A stretch of DNA of 6,651 nt from Bordetella parapertussis (GCA_945870465.1 CAMBSS010000206.1:1-6651); one strand, 5' to 3'. Positions 1 to 6,401 are shown, counted from the stretch's first letter. Program-made: numbers and translations. Notes: generated from the sequence alone by a model not told the origin.

Positions 1-926
1 TCGGGGCCGCACGACACCCAGCCGCCGCGCAGCGTCAGCGTGAACTGGTCGAATTCCGGGTGGTTGAACATCATCAGGAACATGGTGTCGTTGCCGGAGG
101 TCAGCGTGCATTTTTCCTCCGCCATCACGCGCAGCGCCTCGCCGGCATCGAACGTGAGCGAAGACGACAGGCAGGCGCCGCTCGTCAGCGCGGCGAGCAG
201 CGACAGCGTGCTGCCGGCAACGTGGTAGAACGGCCGCGCACTGAAATAGCGGTCGCCGGCACGGCAGTCGAAGCGGCGCGCGATGTAGGCGGCGTTGCGC
301 AGCATGTTGTCGTGGCTGAGCATCACGCCTTTTGGATACGACGTGGTGCCGGACGTGAATTGCATCAGCAGCACGTCGTCGGGCTGCACCGCGGCTAGCG
401 GCAACTCGCCCGCGTTAGCGCCGCGCTTGAGAAAGTCTGCGTAGCCCGTCGCGCCCTTCGGCACGTCGTCGCCCAGCACCACCACTTGGTTGAGCATGGG
501 CAGCTTGGCATCGGGAAACCGCGAATCGACGGCGGGGCAGAAGCTGCGCAGCATGTCGATGAAATTTATCTTCAGGAAGCGGTCGGTGACGAACAGCAGC
601 TTGACGTCGGCCTGCTTCAGGCAGTACTCGAACTCGTCCGCCTTGAAGCGCGTGTTGACGGGCACGGTGACGGCGCCGAGCGTCGCTGCCGCGTAGAAGA
701 ACACCACCCACTCGATCGAGTTGCCCATGCACACAGCGACGTGATCGCCGCGCTTCACACCTGTTGCATGCAGCGCCGCGGCTACACTCTGCACGTCTGC
801 CCATAATTGCGCATACGTCTTGCGGCGGCCGGCGATGACGAGCGCTTCCTGCGCCGGCCGCTCGCGCGCGGCGTTCGCCAGCGCCGTGGCGAGAGTCTGG
901 TGCGGCCAGAACATTGCGGCAGCCAT
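1..926 (-). CDS. AMP-forming acyl-CoA synthetase (fatty-acid/aryl-CoA ligase type), N-terminal part, runs off the left edge
   Basis: My translation of the minus strand is open from ATG at 926 to the left edge, giving about 308 residues of an enzyme that is usually 500-560 long. It belongs to the ANL superfamily: a carboxylic acid is adenylated with ATP and then joined to CoA, in the cytosol. Visible marks are the N-terminal core (RRKTYAQLWADV near 34-45, GVKRGDHVAVCMGN near 56-69, GAVTVPVNTRF near 84-94), the ATP-binding P-loop FTSGTTSYPKGVMLSH at 190-205, and the following RPFYHVAGS at 231-239. The P-loop has Ser where the family usually has Gly (TTG-x-PKG). The C-terminal A8/A10 motifs with the catalytic lysine lie outside the window. 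The start overlaps the stop of the upstream receptor gene (TGATG); an internal ATG four codons later is possible. I saw no strong ribosome site, which fits coupling to the upstream gene. The family is secure; the substrate is unknown. Confidence 0.93.
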   Translation of the reverse strand, partial: MAAAMFWPHQTLATALANAARERPAQEALVIAGRRKTYAQLWADVQSVAAALHATGVKRGDHVAVCMGNSIEWVVFFYAAATLGAVTVPVNTRFKADEFEYCLKQADVKLLFVTDRFLKINFIDMLRSFCPAVDSRFPDAKLPMLNQVVVLGDDVPKGATGYADFLKRGANAGELPLAAVQPDDVLLMQFTSGTTSYPKGVMLSHDNMLRNAAYIARRFDCRAGDRYFSARPFYHVAGSTLSLLAALTSGACLSSSLTFDAGEALRVMAEEKCTLTSGNDTMFLMMFNHPEFDQFTLTLRGGWVSCGP

Positions 927-1936
927 CAGTCGGGGCGCACGCCGGCCGCCTTCACCACCTTGGACCAGCGCGCGATTTCGGCTTTGAGATGTGCGGCGAA
1001 CTGCTCGGGGGAACTGCCGATTATTTCGAGTCCCTGGGCGTCGAAACGCTCTTTGACTTCCGGCGCTTGCAGCGCGCGGATGATATCGGCATTGATACGC
1101 GTGACCAGTGGCTTCGGCGTGGCCGCCGGCAGCAGGACGCCCCACCACGGAATGGCTTCATAACCCGGGTAGCCCGCTTCGGCGATGGTCGGCAGTTCCG
1201 GCGTGCTGGCCGCGCGCTTGAGGCTGGTTACCGCGATCGGCCGCAAGCGACCGGTCTTCAGATGCGGCCCGACGGTCGAGTAACTGCCGAACGAGTAATG
1301 CAATTGGCCCGCCATCAGGTCCGTCAGCGCGGGGGCCAATCCCTTGTATGGGACATGCACGGTATCGATGCCGGCCATCATGCCCAGCAGCACACCCATG
1401 AGGTGGGAGCTGCCGCCGTTGCCCGTGGACCCGTAGCTGAGCTGTCCCGGCTTCGCTTTGGCAAGCGCGACAAATTCCTTTACCGTCTTCGCCGTTACCG
1501 CCGGGTTCACGATGAGTATGTAGGGCGACGCGGCGATGTGCGAAACGGGCGCGAAGTCGCGTATCGAATCGTAGGGCAGCTTGGGATAAACGCTGGGATT
1601 GATGGCGTGCGAGACCGCGGCCAGCAGCAGCGTGTGGCCGTCGGGCGCCGCCCTGGCGCCGAGTTCGGTGCCGATCAGCGTGCCGCCGCCCGGGCGGTTG
1701 TCGACGACGACCTGCTGGCCCCAGATGCCCGCCAGCGGTTGCGCCAGCGTGCGCGCGATCAGGTCGTTCAGCGCGCCGGGCGTAAACGTCACGATGAAAC
1801 GCACCGGCCGCACGGGAAAATCGGCGCTGGCCGCGGGAAAACTCATCGAGCCGGCAAGAAACAGCACGCCGCCCATGATCCAACGCATTGCACCAGGGCA
1901 CTCAGACATGATGGAGTTCAACCTGTTTGCCGCCAC
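926..1936 (-). CDS. Bug-family (TctC-like) periplasmic solute-binding receptor, copy 1
   Basis: This encodes 336 residues, the usual length for a Bug receptor, exported to the periplasm to bind a small solute, often a carboxylate. The N-terminus has a hydrophobic signal segment (GGVLFLAGS, 22-30) and a likely cleavage after PAASA near residue 38. Family marks follow: FPVRPVRFIV (40-49), VVVDNRPGGGTLIGTELG (76-93), LPYDSIRDFAPV (120-131), VHVPYKG (193-199), LPTIAEAGYPGYEA (248-261) and the C-terminal ATPKPLVTRINADI (272-285). The usual VPFxPGG ligand loop reads VTFTPGALND (49-58), a clear departure from the two complete paralogues here. The start chosen is GTG at 1936, one base after the previous stop, with AAGG nine bases upstream; ATG at 1909 or 1888 would give a shorter, more typical signal peptide. 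The stop overlaps the synthetase start, implying a shared transcript. No membrane transporter subunits are adjacent. Confidence 0.93.
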   Translation of the reverse strand: MAANRLNSIMSECPGAMRWIMGGVLFLAGSMSFPAASADFPVRPVRFIVTFTPGALNDLIARTLAQPLAGIWGQQVVVDNRPGGGTLIGTELGARAAPDGHTLLLAAVSHAINPSVYPKLPYDSIRDFAPVSHIAASPYILIVNPAVTAKTVKEFVALAKAKPGQLSYGSTGNGGSSHLMGVLLGMMAGIDTVHVPYKGLAPALTDLMAGQLHYSFGSYSTVGPHLKTGRLRPIAVTSLKRAASTPELPTIAEAGYPGYEAIPWWGVLLPAATPKPLVTRINADIIRALQAPEVKERFDAQGLEIIGSSPEQFAAHLKAEIARWSKVVKAAGVRPD

Positions 1937-1949
1937 GTTATTCTGCCTT
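1937..1949 (-). promoter_or_regulatory. Ribosome-binding site for Bug copy 1 inside the end of the upstream gene
   Basis: On the minus strand AAGG (1949-1946) lies nine bases before GTG at 1936 and inside the last codons of the preceding receptor gene. The stop TAA (1940-1938), one base and then GTG gives a re-initiation arrangement. It supports the GTG start, although ATG codons 9 and 16 codons downstream cannot be excluded. Confidence 0.5.
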
Positions 1950-2936
1950 GATGTTCGCGGATTTCGCGACCTTCGCCCATTTCACCATCTCGGTCGAGAT
2001 CAGTTTGCTGAAATCTTCGGGCGTGCCGCTGACCGGGTCGGCGCCTTCGGAGGCAAAACGCTTTTGCGTTTCCGGCAGCTGCATGACGCGGTTGATTTCG
2101 ATATTCAGCTTCTTGACGATAGCGGGCGGCGTGGCGGCGGGCGCGAGTATGCCCCACCAGTTGTTGGCTTCGTAGCCGGGCAGGTCTTCGGCGATTGCGG
2201 GCACGTCCGGCAGCACCGCGGTGCGTTTTGCGCCGCCGGTGCCGAGCGGTTTCAACTTGCCGGTGCGAAAGTGCGGCAGGAACTGGATCAGCGAGCCGAG
2301 AGATATATGCGCCTGGCCCGCAATGGTGTCTATCATCGCGGGGCCGCCGCCCTTGTACGGCACGTGCACCATCTCCACGCCGGCCATGGTGCGGAACAGC
2401 TCGCTCGCGAAGTGCTGGAAGCTGCCGATGCCCGCGGTGGCGTAAACCAGCGTATTCGGTTTCGTTTTGGCCAGCGCGATGAATTCCTTGACCGATTTCA
2501 CCTGCAATCCCGGATACATGGCGATCGCGGCCGGCCCGGTGCCGAGTTGGGCGACGCGCGCGAAGGATTTGACGGAATCGTACGGCAGCTTGTAAATCGC
2601 GGCGTTCATCGTATAAGCGACGGATATCAACAGCAGCGTGTGCCCGTCGGCGAGCGAATTGGCGGCGGTTTCGGTGCCGATCAGTCCGCCGGCGCCGCCG
2701 CGGTTGTCGATGACGACCTGCTTGCCGAAGCGCTCGGTCAGGTGGTTGGCCAGATAACGGCCGATGATGTCGTTGCTGCCGCCGGGCGGAAACGGCACGA
2801 TCAGGCGTATGGGCTTGCTTGGATAGACTTCTGCTGTTTGTGCCTGAGCGCCAGCAGCGCCATAGACCAGCGAAACTGCACACATGGTGAGCATGAGCAG
2901 CGTTTGACGGGGCTTTGCGGCGGATTTTAAAAACAT
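1938..2936 (-). CDS. Bug-family (TctC-like) periplasmic solute-binding receptor, copy 2
   Basis: This encodes 332 residues, full length for the family. The signal peptide has a basic start (MFLKSAAKPR), a hydrophobic core near 13-28 and probable cleavage after AQA at 32. The mature part begins with YPSKPIRLIVPFPPGGSNDI (38-57), the canonical first ligand loop, followed by VVIDNRGGAGGLIGTET (74-90), LPYDSVKSFARV (117-128), the second loop YATAGIGSFQHFASELF (165-181), VHVPYKGGGPAMID (190-203), LPGYEANNWWGILAPAATP (252-270) and the typical ending KSANIKAE. Known family members bind organic acids, amino acids or related small solutes; this ligand cannot be named. It is the first gene of the tight receptor-receptor-synthetase cluster and has a clear Shine-Dalgarno sequence, so it could head its own transcript after the 197-bp gap from the crotonase gene or belong to a longer operon. 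Confidence 0.95.
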   Translation of the reverse strand: MFLKSAAKPRQTLLMLTMCAVSLVYGAAGAQAQTAEVYPSKPIRLIVPFPPGGSNDIIGRYLANHLTERFGKQVVIDNRGGAGGLIGTETAANSLADGHTLLLISVAYTMNAAIYKLPYDSVKSFARVAQLGTGPAAIAMYPGLQVKSVKEFIALAKTKPNTLVYATAGIGSFQHFASELFRTMAGVEMVHVPYKGGGPAMIDTIAGQAHISLGSLIQFLPHFRTGKLKPLGTGGAKRTAVLPDVPAIAEDLPGYEANNWWGILAPAATPPAIVKKLNIEINRVMQLPETQKRFASEGADPVSGTPEDFSKLISTEMVKWAKVAKSANIKAE

Positions 2937-2946
2937 GACTTCTCCT
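2937..2946 (-). promoter_or_regulatory. Strong ribosome-binding site for Bug copy 2
   Basis: AGGAG (2946-2942) is followed by five bases and ATG at 2936. This is the best Shine-Dalgarno sequence in the window and fixes the start. I found no convincing -35/-10 pair between it and the repeat at 3014-3109. Confidence 0.75.
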
Positions 2947-3013
2947 GGATTAAACGGGCGTTGCAGGCCGCTGAATTACTGGAACTCATCGCAAAAATAC
3001 TACCCCGACGGGC

Positions 3014-3109
3014 AACCGCCGATAAACGCCGATTGACGCCGATATAAATCCAGACTTTTCCCGGAATCAAGGTTAAATCTCTCGCGCTTATCTGCGTTCA
3101 TCGGCGGTT
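3014..3109. repeat. Intergenic repeat element with 10-bp direct units and long inverted arms
   Basis: The left side holds three CGCCGAT units spaced exactly 10 bp apart (3017, 3027, 3037). Its 20-nt arm at 3014-3033 is the inverted complement of 3090-3109 with 18 of 20 matches, separated by 56 bp. The transcript could form a long-range hairpin between the crotonase and receptor genes. From memory, similar GATAAACGC-type decamers are dispersed between genes in many proteobacteria, so this is probably a non-coding repeat of that kind; I cannot verify copy number. It carries no gene and has no T-run of an intrinsic terminator. Confidence 0.75.
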
Positions 3110-3133
3110 CCAAACTGCTTCTTGAGACAGCTT

Positions 3134-3904
3134 CTAGCGGCCTTCGAATTTTGCCTTGCGCTTTTCCTTGAATGCCGCGATGCCTTCCTTGTGGTCGTGC
3201 GTGAGGCGTGCGCCGCAGACCGCGGTGTTTTCGAGTTCGAGCAGCGTTTCGAGCGTGGGCGTATACATCGACTGAAACATTTTTTTGGCGAGCCGCAGCG
3301 CGTACGTCGCGGACGAAGCGATTTCGGCGGCCAGCGCCTGCGTTGCCGCTTCGAGTTCGCCGTCGGGCACGACTTTCACGACGAGGCCCATCTCCTTTGC
3401 TTCGGCAGCGGGCAGTTTGCGTGCCGTGTAAACGAGTTCCTTGGCGCGCGCGATGCCCAGATGCTGCGTGAGGAGGAATATTGCGCCGCCATCGGGCGGG
3501 ATGCCGACGTTCTTGAACGCCATCAGCAGGTAGGCGGTTTCCGACGCGATGATGAGATCGCACGCCAGTGCGATGCTCGCGCCGATGCCGGCGGCGGGGC
3601 CGCGCACCGATGCGATCACCGGTTTTTCGAGATTGTGCAGGGCCTTGATCATCTGGTGATGGCCCTGCGAGCGTTTGCGGCCGGACACCACGTCGAAGTC
3701 GCCCATGCTGCCGACGTCGCCCCCGGCGCAGAACGCGCGGCCGGCGCCGGTGACGACGACGCAGCGTGCTTCGTCATCGTTTGCGAGCGAGAGAAACGCA
3801 TCTGCCAGATCGTGGTACATCTCGCCCGACAGCGCGTTCAGCTTGTCGGCGCGGTCGAGCAGCACGGTGGCGATGCCGTTGTTTTTAGTGACGGTTATGC
3901 TCAT
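3134..3904 (-). CDS. Enoyl-CoA hydratase/isomerase (crotonase) family protein
   Basis: This encodes 256 residues, the usual crotonase length, cytosolic with no signal peptide. It would hydrate or isomerise an unsaturated acyl-CoA in a beta-oxidation-like pathway. Visible marks are NGIATVLLDRADKLNALS (9-26), the CoA and oxyanion-hole motif AFCAGGDVGSMGD (57-69), the second oxyanion segment RGPAAGIGAS (101-110), VGIPPDGG (133-140) and the C-terminal EGIAAFKEKRKAKFEGR. By my hand alignment the two glutamates of classic hydratases (Glu144 and Glu164 of the rat enzyme) are absent: Ser110 occupies the first, and the second region has the PPDGG pattern with Asp138, resembling PaaG-type isomerases. 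I therefore prefer an isomerase or other crotonase activity over standard hydratase. The start at 3904 has only a weak purine-rich stretch (AGAAAG). It is divergent from the acyl-CoA dehydrogenase gene, with 217 bp between their starts. Confidence 0.93.
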   Translation of the reverse strand: MSITVTKNNGIATVLLDRADKLNALSGEMYHDLADAFLSLANDDEARCVVVTGAGRAFCAGGDVGSMGDFDVVSGRKRSQGHHQMIKALHNLEKPVIASVRGPAAGIGASIALACDLIIASETAYLLMAFKNVGIPPDGGAIFLLTQHLGIARAKELVYTARKLPAAEAKEMGLVVKVVPDGELEAATQALAAEIASSATYALRLAKKMFQSMYTPTLETLLELENTAVCGARLTHDHKEGIAAFKEKRKAKFEGR

Positions 3905-4053
3905 GCGGGGCTTTCTGCAAGTCAGTGCATGCGGGATGAGGCGGAACCACGCGGCCAGACGTGGCCTGCTGCGTGTTACGTTGCGGCAGGCTCTATAATT
4001 TATCCGCTATTTTACACGCCTGCGCGCGGGGCATGCGCCGGGCGCGATGCAAA

Positions 4054-4082
4054 TTGTCAGCGCGCGGACCGCACTATAGAAT
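4054..4082 (+). promoter_or_regulatory. Predicted sigma70 promoter of the acyl-CoA dehydrogenase gene
   Basis: TTGTCA (4054-4059) and TAGAAT (4077-4082) each match the consensus at five of six positions and are exactly 17 bp apart. Transcription would begin near 4089, giving a leader of about 33 nt that contains the GAGG ribosome site at 4109-4112. A GC-rich near-palindrome at 4031-4050 abuts the upstream side and could be an operator. This is consensus matching only. Confidence 0.6.
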
Positions 4083-4121
4083 CGAACCGCCGCCAGACCC
4101 TGGCCGCCGAGGATGCCCAAT

Positions 4122-5282
4122 ATGAGTGCGACACCCGATTACAACGCGATGAGCGACGATGTGTTCCGCCTCGAAGCGCGCGCGTTTTTCGAAGCCGAAT
4201 ATCCGCCGCATCTGCGCAATATCCTGCGCCGCGCACGCTGGGTCGATATGAAGCCGTGGTGGGACAAGCTGTACGCGAAAGGCTGGGTGGCGCCGGCGTG
4301 GCCGCGCGAATGGGGCGGCCTCGAACTCAGCGCTGCCAAGATGCTGGTTTATGTCGAAGAGATGGAGCGCCACGGTGTCGCGCGCGCGCCCGACCAGGGC
4401 ATCACCCAGGTCGGTCCCATCCTCATGCGTTACGGCACGCAGGCGCAGAAGGAGCACTACCTGCCGCGCTCGTTGTCGGGCGAATACATCTGGTGCCAGG
4501 GCTATTCGGAGCCGAACGCGGGATCCGACCTCGCCAGCCTGCAGACCGCGGCGGTGTTCGACGGCGACGATCTCGTCATCAACGGGCAGAAGATCTGGAC
4601 TTCGCTTGCCCACGACGCGACGCATATCTACGTGCTCGTGCGCACCGATAAGACCGCGAAGAAAAAGCAGCTCGGCATCAGCATGGTGCTGGCCAACGTC
4701 AAGACGCCGGGCATCACGATACGGCCGATACGCAATATCGCGGGCCACGAGGAATTCTGCGAAGTTTTTTTCGACAACGTGCGCGTGCCGCGTACGAGCC
4801 TGGTCGGCAAAGTCAACGAGGGCTGGACGATAGCCAAGGCGCTGCTGTCGTTCGAGCGACTGAGCATAGGCAGCCCGCGCCGCCCCGCCTACGCGCTGCG
4901 CCGCCTCGAGTTGATCGCGCGCGCCAAGGGCCTGTTTGACGACAGCGGGTTCGCCGACCGCTACAACCTGCTTGCGCTCGACATCAAGGACCTGGGCTCG
5001 CTGTACGGACGCTTCGTCGCGCAGGTCAAGCGCGGCGAACCGCTCGGCGAGGACATTTGCATGCTGAAGATATGGACGACGGAGACCTGGCAGCGCCTGA
5101 CCGACATGTTGCTGGAGACCGGGGCGGAAGACGGCGTGCTGGCGGGCATGCGCGACATTGACGGCGTCGAGGCCGACATTCTTTCCAGTTTCTATTACGC
5201 GCGGCCCGGCACCATCTATGGCGGCAGCAGCGAGGTCCAGCGCAACATACTCGCGCGCTACGTGTTGCGACTGCCAACTTAG
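4122..5282 (+). CDS. Acyl-CoA dehydrogenase family flavoprotein
   Basis: This encodes 386 residues from ATG 4122, standard for the family, cytosolic. It would oxidise an acyl-CoA to the 2-enoyl-CoA using FAD and pass electrons to ETF. ATG 4122 is preferred because GAGG lies nine bases upstream; ATG 4113 in the same frame would add three residues but leaves no spacing. Numbering below uses the longer form. The N-terminal helical part carries GWVAPAWPREWGG (57-69), the flavin motif GYSEPNAGSDLAS (130-142) and NGQKIWTS (157-164) form the middle part, and the C-terminal domain ends with GTIYGGSSEVQRNILAR (366-382). The position of the medium-chain-enzyme catalytic Glu376 is Gly here; Glu248 in SFERLSIG aligns with the base used by isovaleryl- and long-chain-type enzymes, so activity is probably intact. 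It is divergent from the crotonase gene, suggesting one pathway. Confidence 0.95.
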   Translation: MSATPDYNAMSDDVFRLEARAFFEAEYPPHLRNILRRARWVDMKPWWDKLYAKGWVAPAWPREWGGLELSAAKMLVYVEEMERHGVARAPDQGITQVGPILMRYGTQAQKEHYLPRSLSGEYIWCQGYSEPNAGSDLASLQTAAVFDGDDLVINGQKIWTSLAHDATHIYVLVRTDKTAKKKQLGISMVLANVKTPGITIRPIRNIAGHEEFCEVFFDNVRVPRTSLVGKVNEGWTIAKALLSFERLSIGSPRRPAYALRRLELIARAKGLFDDSGFADRYNLLALDIKDLGSLYGRFVAQVKRGEPLGEDICMLKIWTTETWQRLTDMLLETGAEDGVLAGMRDIDGVEADILSSFYYARPGTIYGGSSEVQRNILARYVLRLPT

Positions 5283-5297
5283 GGAATCTTGATCTGT

Positions 5298-5317
5298 AGT
5301 CGAGTGTTCGCTCGACT
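5298..5317 (+). terminator. Candidate terminator hairpin after the acyl-CoA dehydrogenase gene
   Basis: AGTCGAG (5298-5304) and CTCGACT (5311-5317) form a perfect 7-bp stem around TGTTCG, 15 bases after the stop codon. Only a short CTTT follows, so as an intrinsic terminator on the plus strand it is weak. Its position between convergent genes supports the role. Confidence 0.45.
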
Positions 5318-5336
5318 CTTTAGCCAAGGATCTTTT

Positions 5337-5359
5337 GCTTCGCTCAAGGTAAGCGAAGC
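5337..5359. terminator. Second hairpin in the convergent gap, next to the Bug copy 3 stop
   Basis: GCTTCGCT (5337-5344) and AGCGAAGC (5352-5359) form an 8-bp stem with a 7-nt loop, directly after the TAA of the minus-strand receptor gene. Neither side has a proper T-run, so it may act as an mRNA 3'-end stabiliser or a weak bidirectional terminator. Confidence 0.4.
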
Positions 5360-6376
5360 TTAATCGGCTTTCATGTTCACGGACTTCACCAGCCGGGTCC
5401 ACTTGTCGATTTCGGTGCGGATGAACGCGCCGAACTGTTCGGCGGTGCCGCCGGCGGGCTCGGCGCCCTGGCCCGACAGGCGCTCGACGACATCGGGCAT
5501 GCGCAGGATGCGCATGATGTCGGTGCTGAGCCGCGCAACGATATCTTTCGGCACCGCGGCGGGCGCCACGAATCCGTACCAGCCGCTCGCGGCGTAGCCG
5601 GGCAGGCCGCCTTCGGCGATGGTCGGCAATTCCGGCATGAGCTTCGAGCGTTGCACGCCGGTGACGGCGAGCGCGCGCAATTTGCCGGCTTTGATGTGCG
5701 GCACGACGATGAGGCTGTTTTCGTAGCTCATCTGCACTTCGCCGCTCATCAGCGCGGTCAACGCTGGTGCGCCGCCTTTGAACGGCACGTGCACGATGTT
5801 CACGTGCCCCAGCGTTTTGAACAGTTCGCCGGCCAGATGCGTAACGGTGCCGCTGCCCGACGATGCGTAATTGAGCATGCCGGGCTTCGCGCGCGCGAGT
5901 GCCAGCAATTCGCGCACGTTGTGCACCGGCAGCGAGGGATGGACGACGAGGATGTTGGTGACGGTGACCGCCTGCGTCACCGGCGCGAAATCGCGCAGGC
6001 TGTCGTAGCCGCGGTTGGGGTACAGGCTCATCGCGACCGCGAGCCCGCTGATCGATCCGAGCAAAATTGAATAGCCGTCGGGCGGCGATTTGGCGACGTG
6101 TTCGGTGCCGATCACGCCGCCCGCGCCGGCGCGATTGTCGATGACGACGGGTTGTCCGAGGGTCTCGCTGAGTTTCTGGCCGATCGTGCGCCCGACGATG
6201 TCGGTCGGCCCGCCGGCGGGAAACGGCACGACCATGCGCACGGGCTTCGTGGGGAACGATTGAGCGGATGCGGCACTGGCGAATACCGATGAGAATGCGG
6301 CGATATAAACAAGGATGAAGGCGGAAGGATGAAAGCGGAAAGAACACCCTGATCGCTGTTGTGCATTTTTATTCAT
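5360..6376 (-). CDS. Bug-family (TctC-like) periplasmic solute-binding receptor, copy 3, with repeat-derived signal peptide
   Basis: This encodes 338 residues, a complete receptor. The mature protein starts after ASA near residue 38 and shows FPTKPVRMVVPFPAGGPTDI (41-60), VVIDNRAGAGGVIGTEH (77-93), YDSLRDFAPV (124-133), the second ligand loop YASSGSGTVTHLAGELF (170-186), VHVPFKGGAPAL (196-207), LPTIAEGGLPGYAASGWYGF (250-269) and the ending VNMKAD. The first ligand loop is the canonical VPFPAGG, so normal binding is expected; the solute is unknown. The signal peptide is odd: residues 13-22 (FRFHPSAFIL) are encoded by a GGATGAA-type repeat block and begin the hydrophobic core that continues as VYIAAFSSVFASAASA. 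ATG 6376 is the only ATG before the mature part and sits in the last heptamer of a second block, with AAGG seven bases upstream. It lies 25 bp after another receptor gene, so the two are probably cotranscribed. Confidence 0.94.
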   Translation of the reverse strand: MNKNAQQRSGCSFRFHPSAFILVYIAAFSSVFASAASAQSFPTKPVRMVVPFPAGGPTDIVGRTIGQKLSETLGQPVVIDNRAGAGGVIGTEHVAKSPPDGYSILLGSISGLAVAMSLYPNRGYDSLRDFAPVTQAVTVTNILVVHPSLPVHNVRELLALARAKPGMLNYASSGSGTVTHLAGELFKTLGHVNIVHVPFKGGAPALTALMSGEVQMSYENSLIVVPHIKAGKLRALAVTGVQRSKLMPELPTIAEGGLPGYAASGWYGFVAPAAVPKDIVARLSTDIMRILRMPDVVERLSGQGAEPAGGTAEQFGAFIRTEIDKWTRLVKSVNMKAD

Positions 6377-6394
6377 CCTTCATCCTTCATCCTT
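6311..6394. repeat. GGATGAA heptamer repeat element forming an inverted repeat over the Bug copy 3 start
   Basis: Three perfect TTCATCC heptamers lie at 6372-6392 on the plus strand, and four oppositely oriented heptamers, two perfect and two degenerate (GGATGAA, GGCGGAA, GGATGAA, AGCGGAA), at 6313-6340. The 23-nt arms 6311-6333 and 6372-6394 are inverted complements with 21 of 23 matches around a 38-nt loop. The minus-strand mRNA would place the ribosome site and start codon of Bug copy 3 within the stem. Heptamers of this kind recur between genes in other bacteria by my recollection; copy number here is untested. Confidence 0.8.
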
Positions 6395-6401
6395 AGTTCT
6401 T

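Noticed and set aside
1599..2930. A 443-codon plus-strand frame antisense to both left Bug genes (similarly 914-1951)
   Set aside because: The opposite strand encodes two receptors with signal peptides and all family motifs; the plus frames are complementary shadows.
3014..3109. CRISPR array suggested by the regular CGCCGAT spacing
   Set aside because: Units of 7 bp with 3-bp spacers and inverted arms are far too short for repeats and spacers, and no cas gene is present.
3000..3563. A 187-codon minus-strand frame ending in the decamer repeat
   Set aside because: It overlaps the crotonase gene out of frame, and its C-terminal part is merely the translated repeat.
3994..3999. Perfect TATAAT on the plus strand as a second promoter
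   Set aside because: No acceptable -35 box lies 16-18 bp upstream, and the TTGCGG nearby is only 7 bp away. It may be chance in a locally AT-richer stretch.
3122..4651. A 509-codon plus-strand open frame over the crotonase gene and into the dehydrogenase
   Set aside because: It reads the crotonase gene backwards and the dehydrogenase in another frame, with no family motif.
4074..6347. A 757-codon minus-strand open frame across the acyl-CoA dehydrogenase and Bug copy 3
   Set aside because: It is antisense to a clear dehydrogenase and out of frame with a clear receptor, and its translation is arginine-rich and low in recognisable motifs: a high-GC shadow frame.
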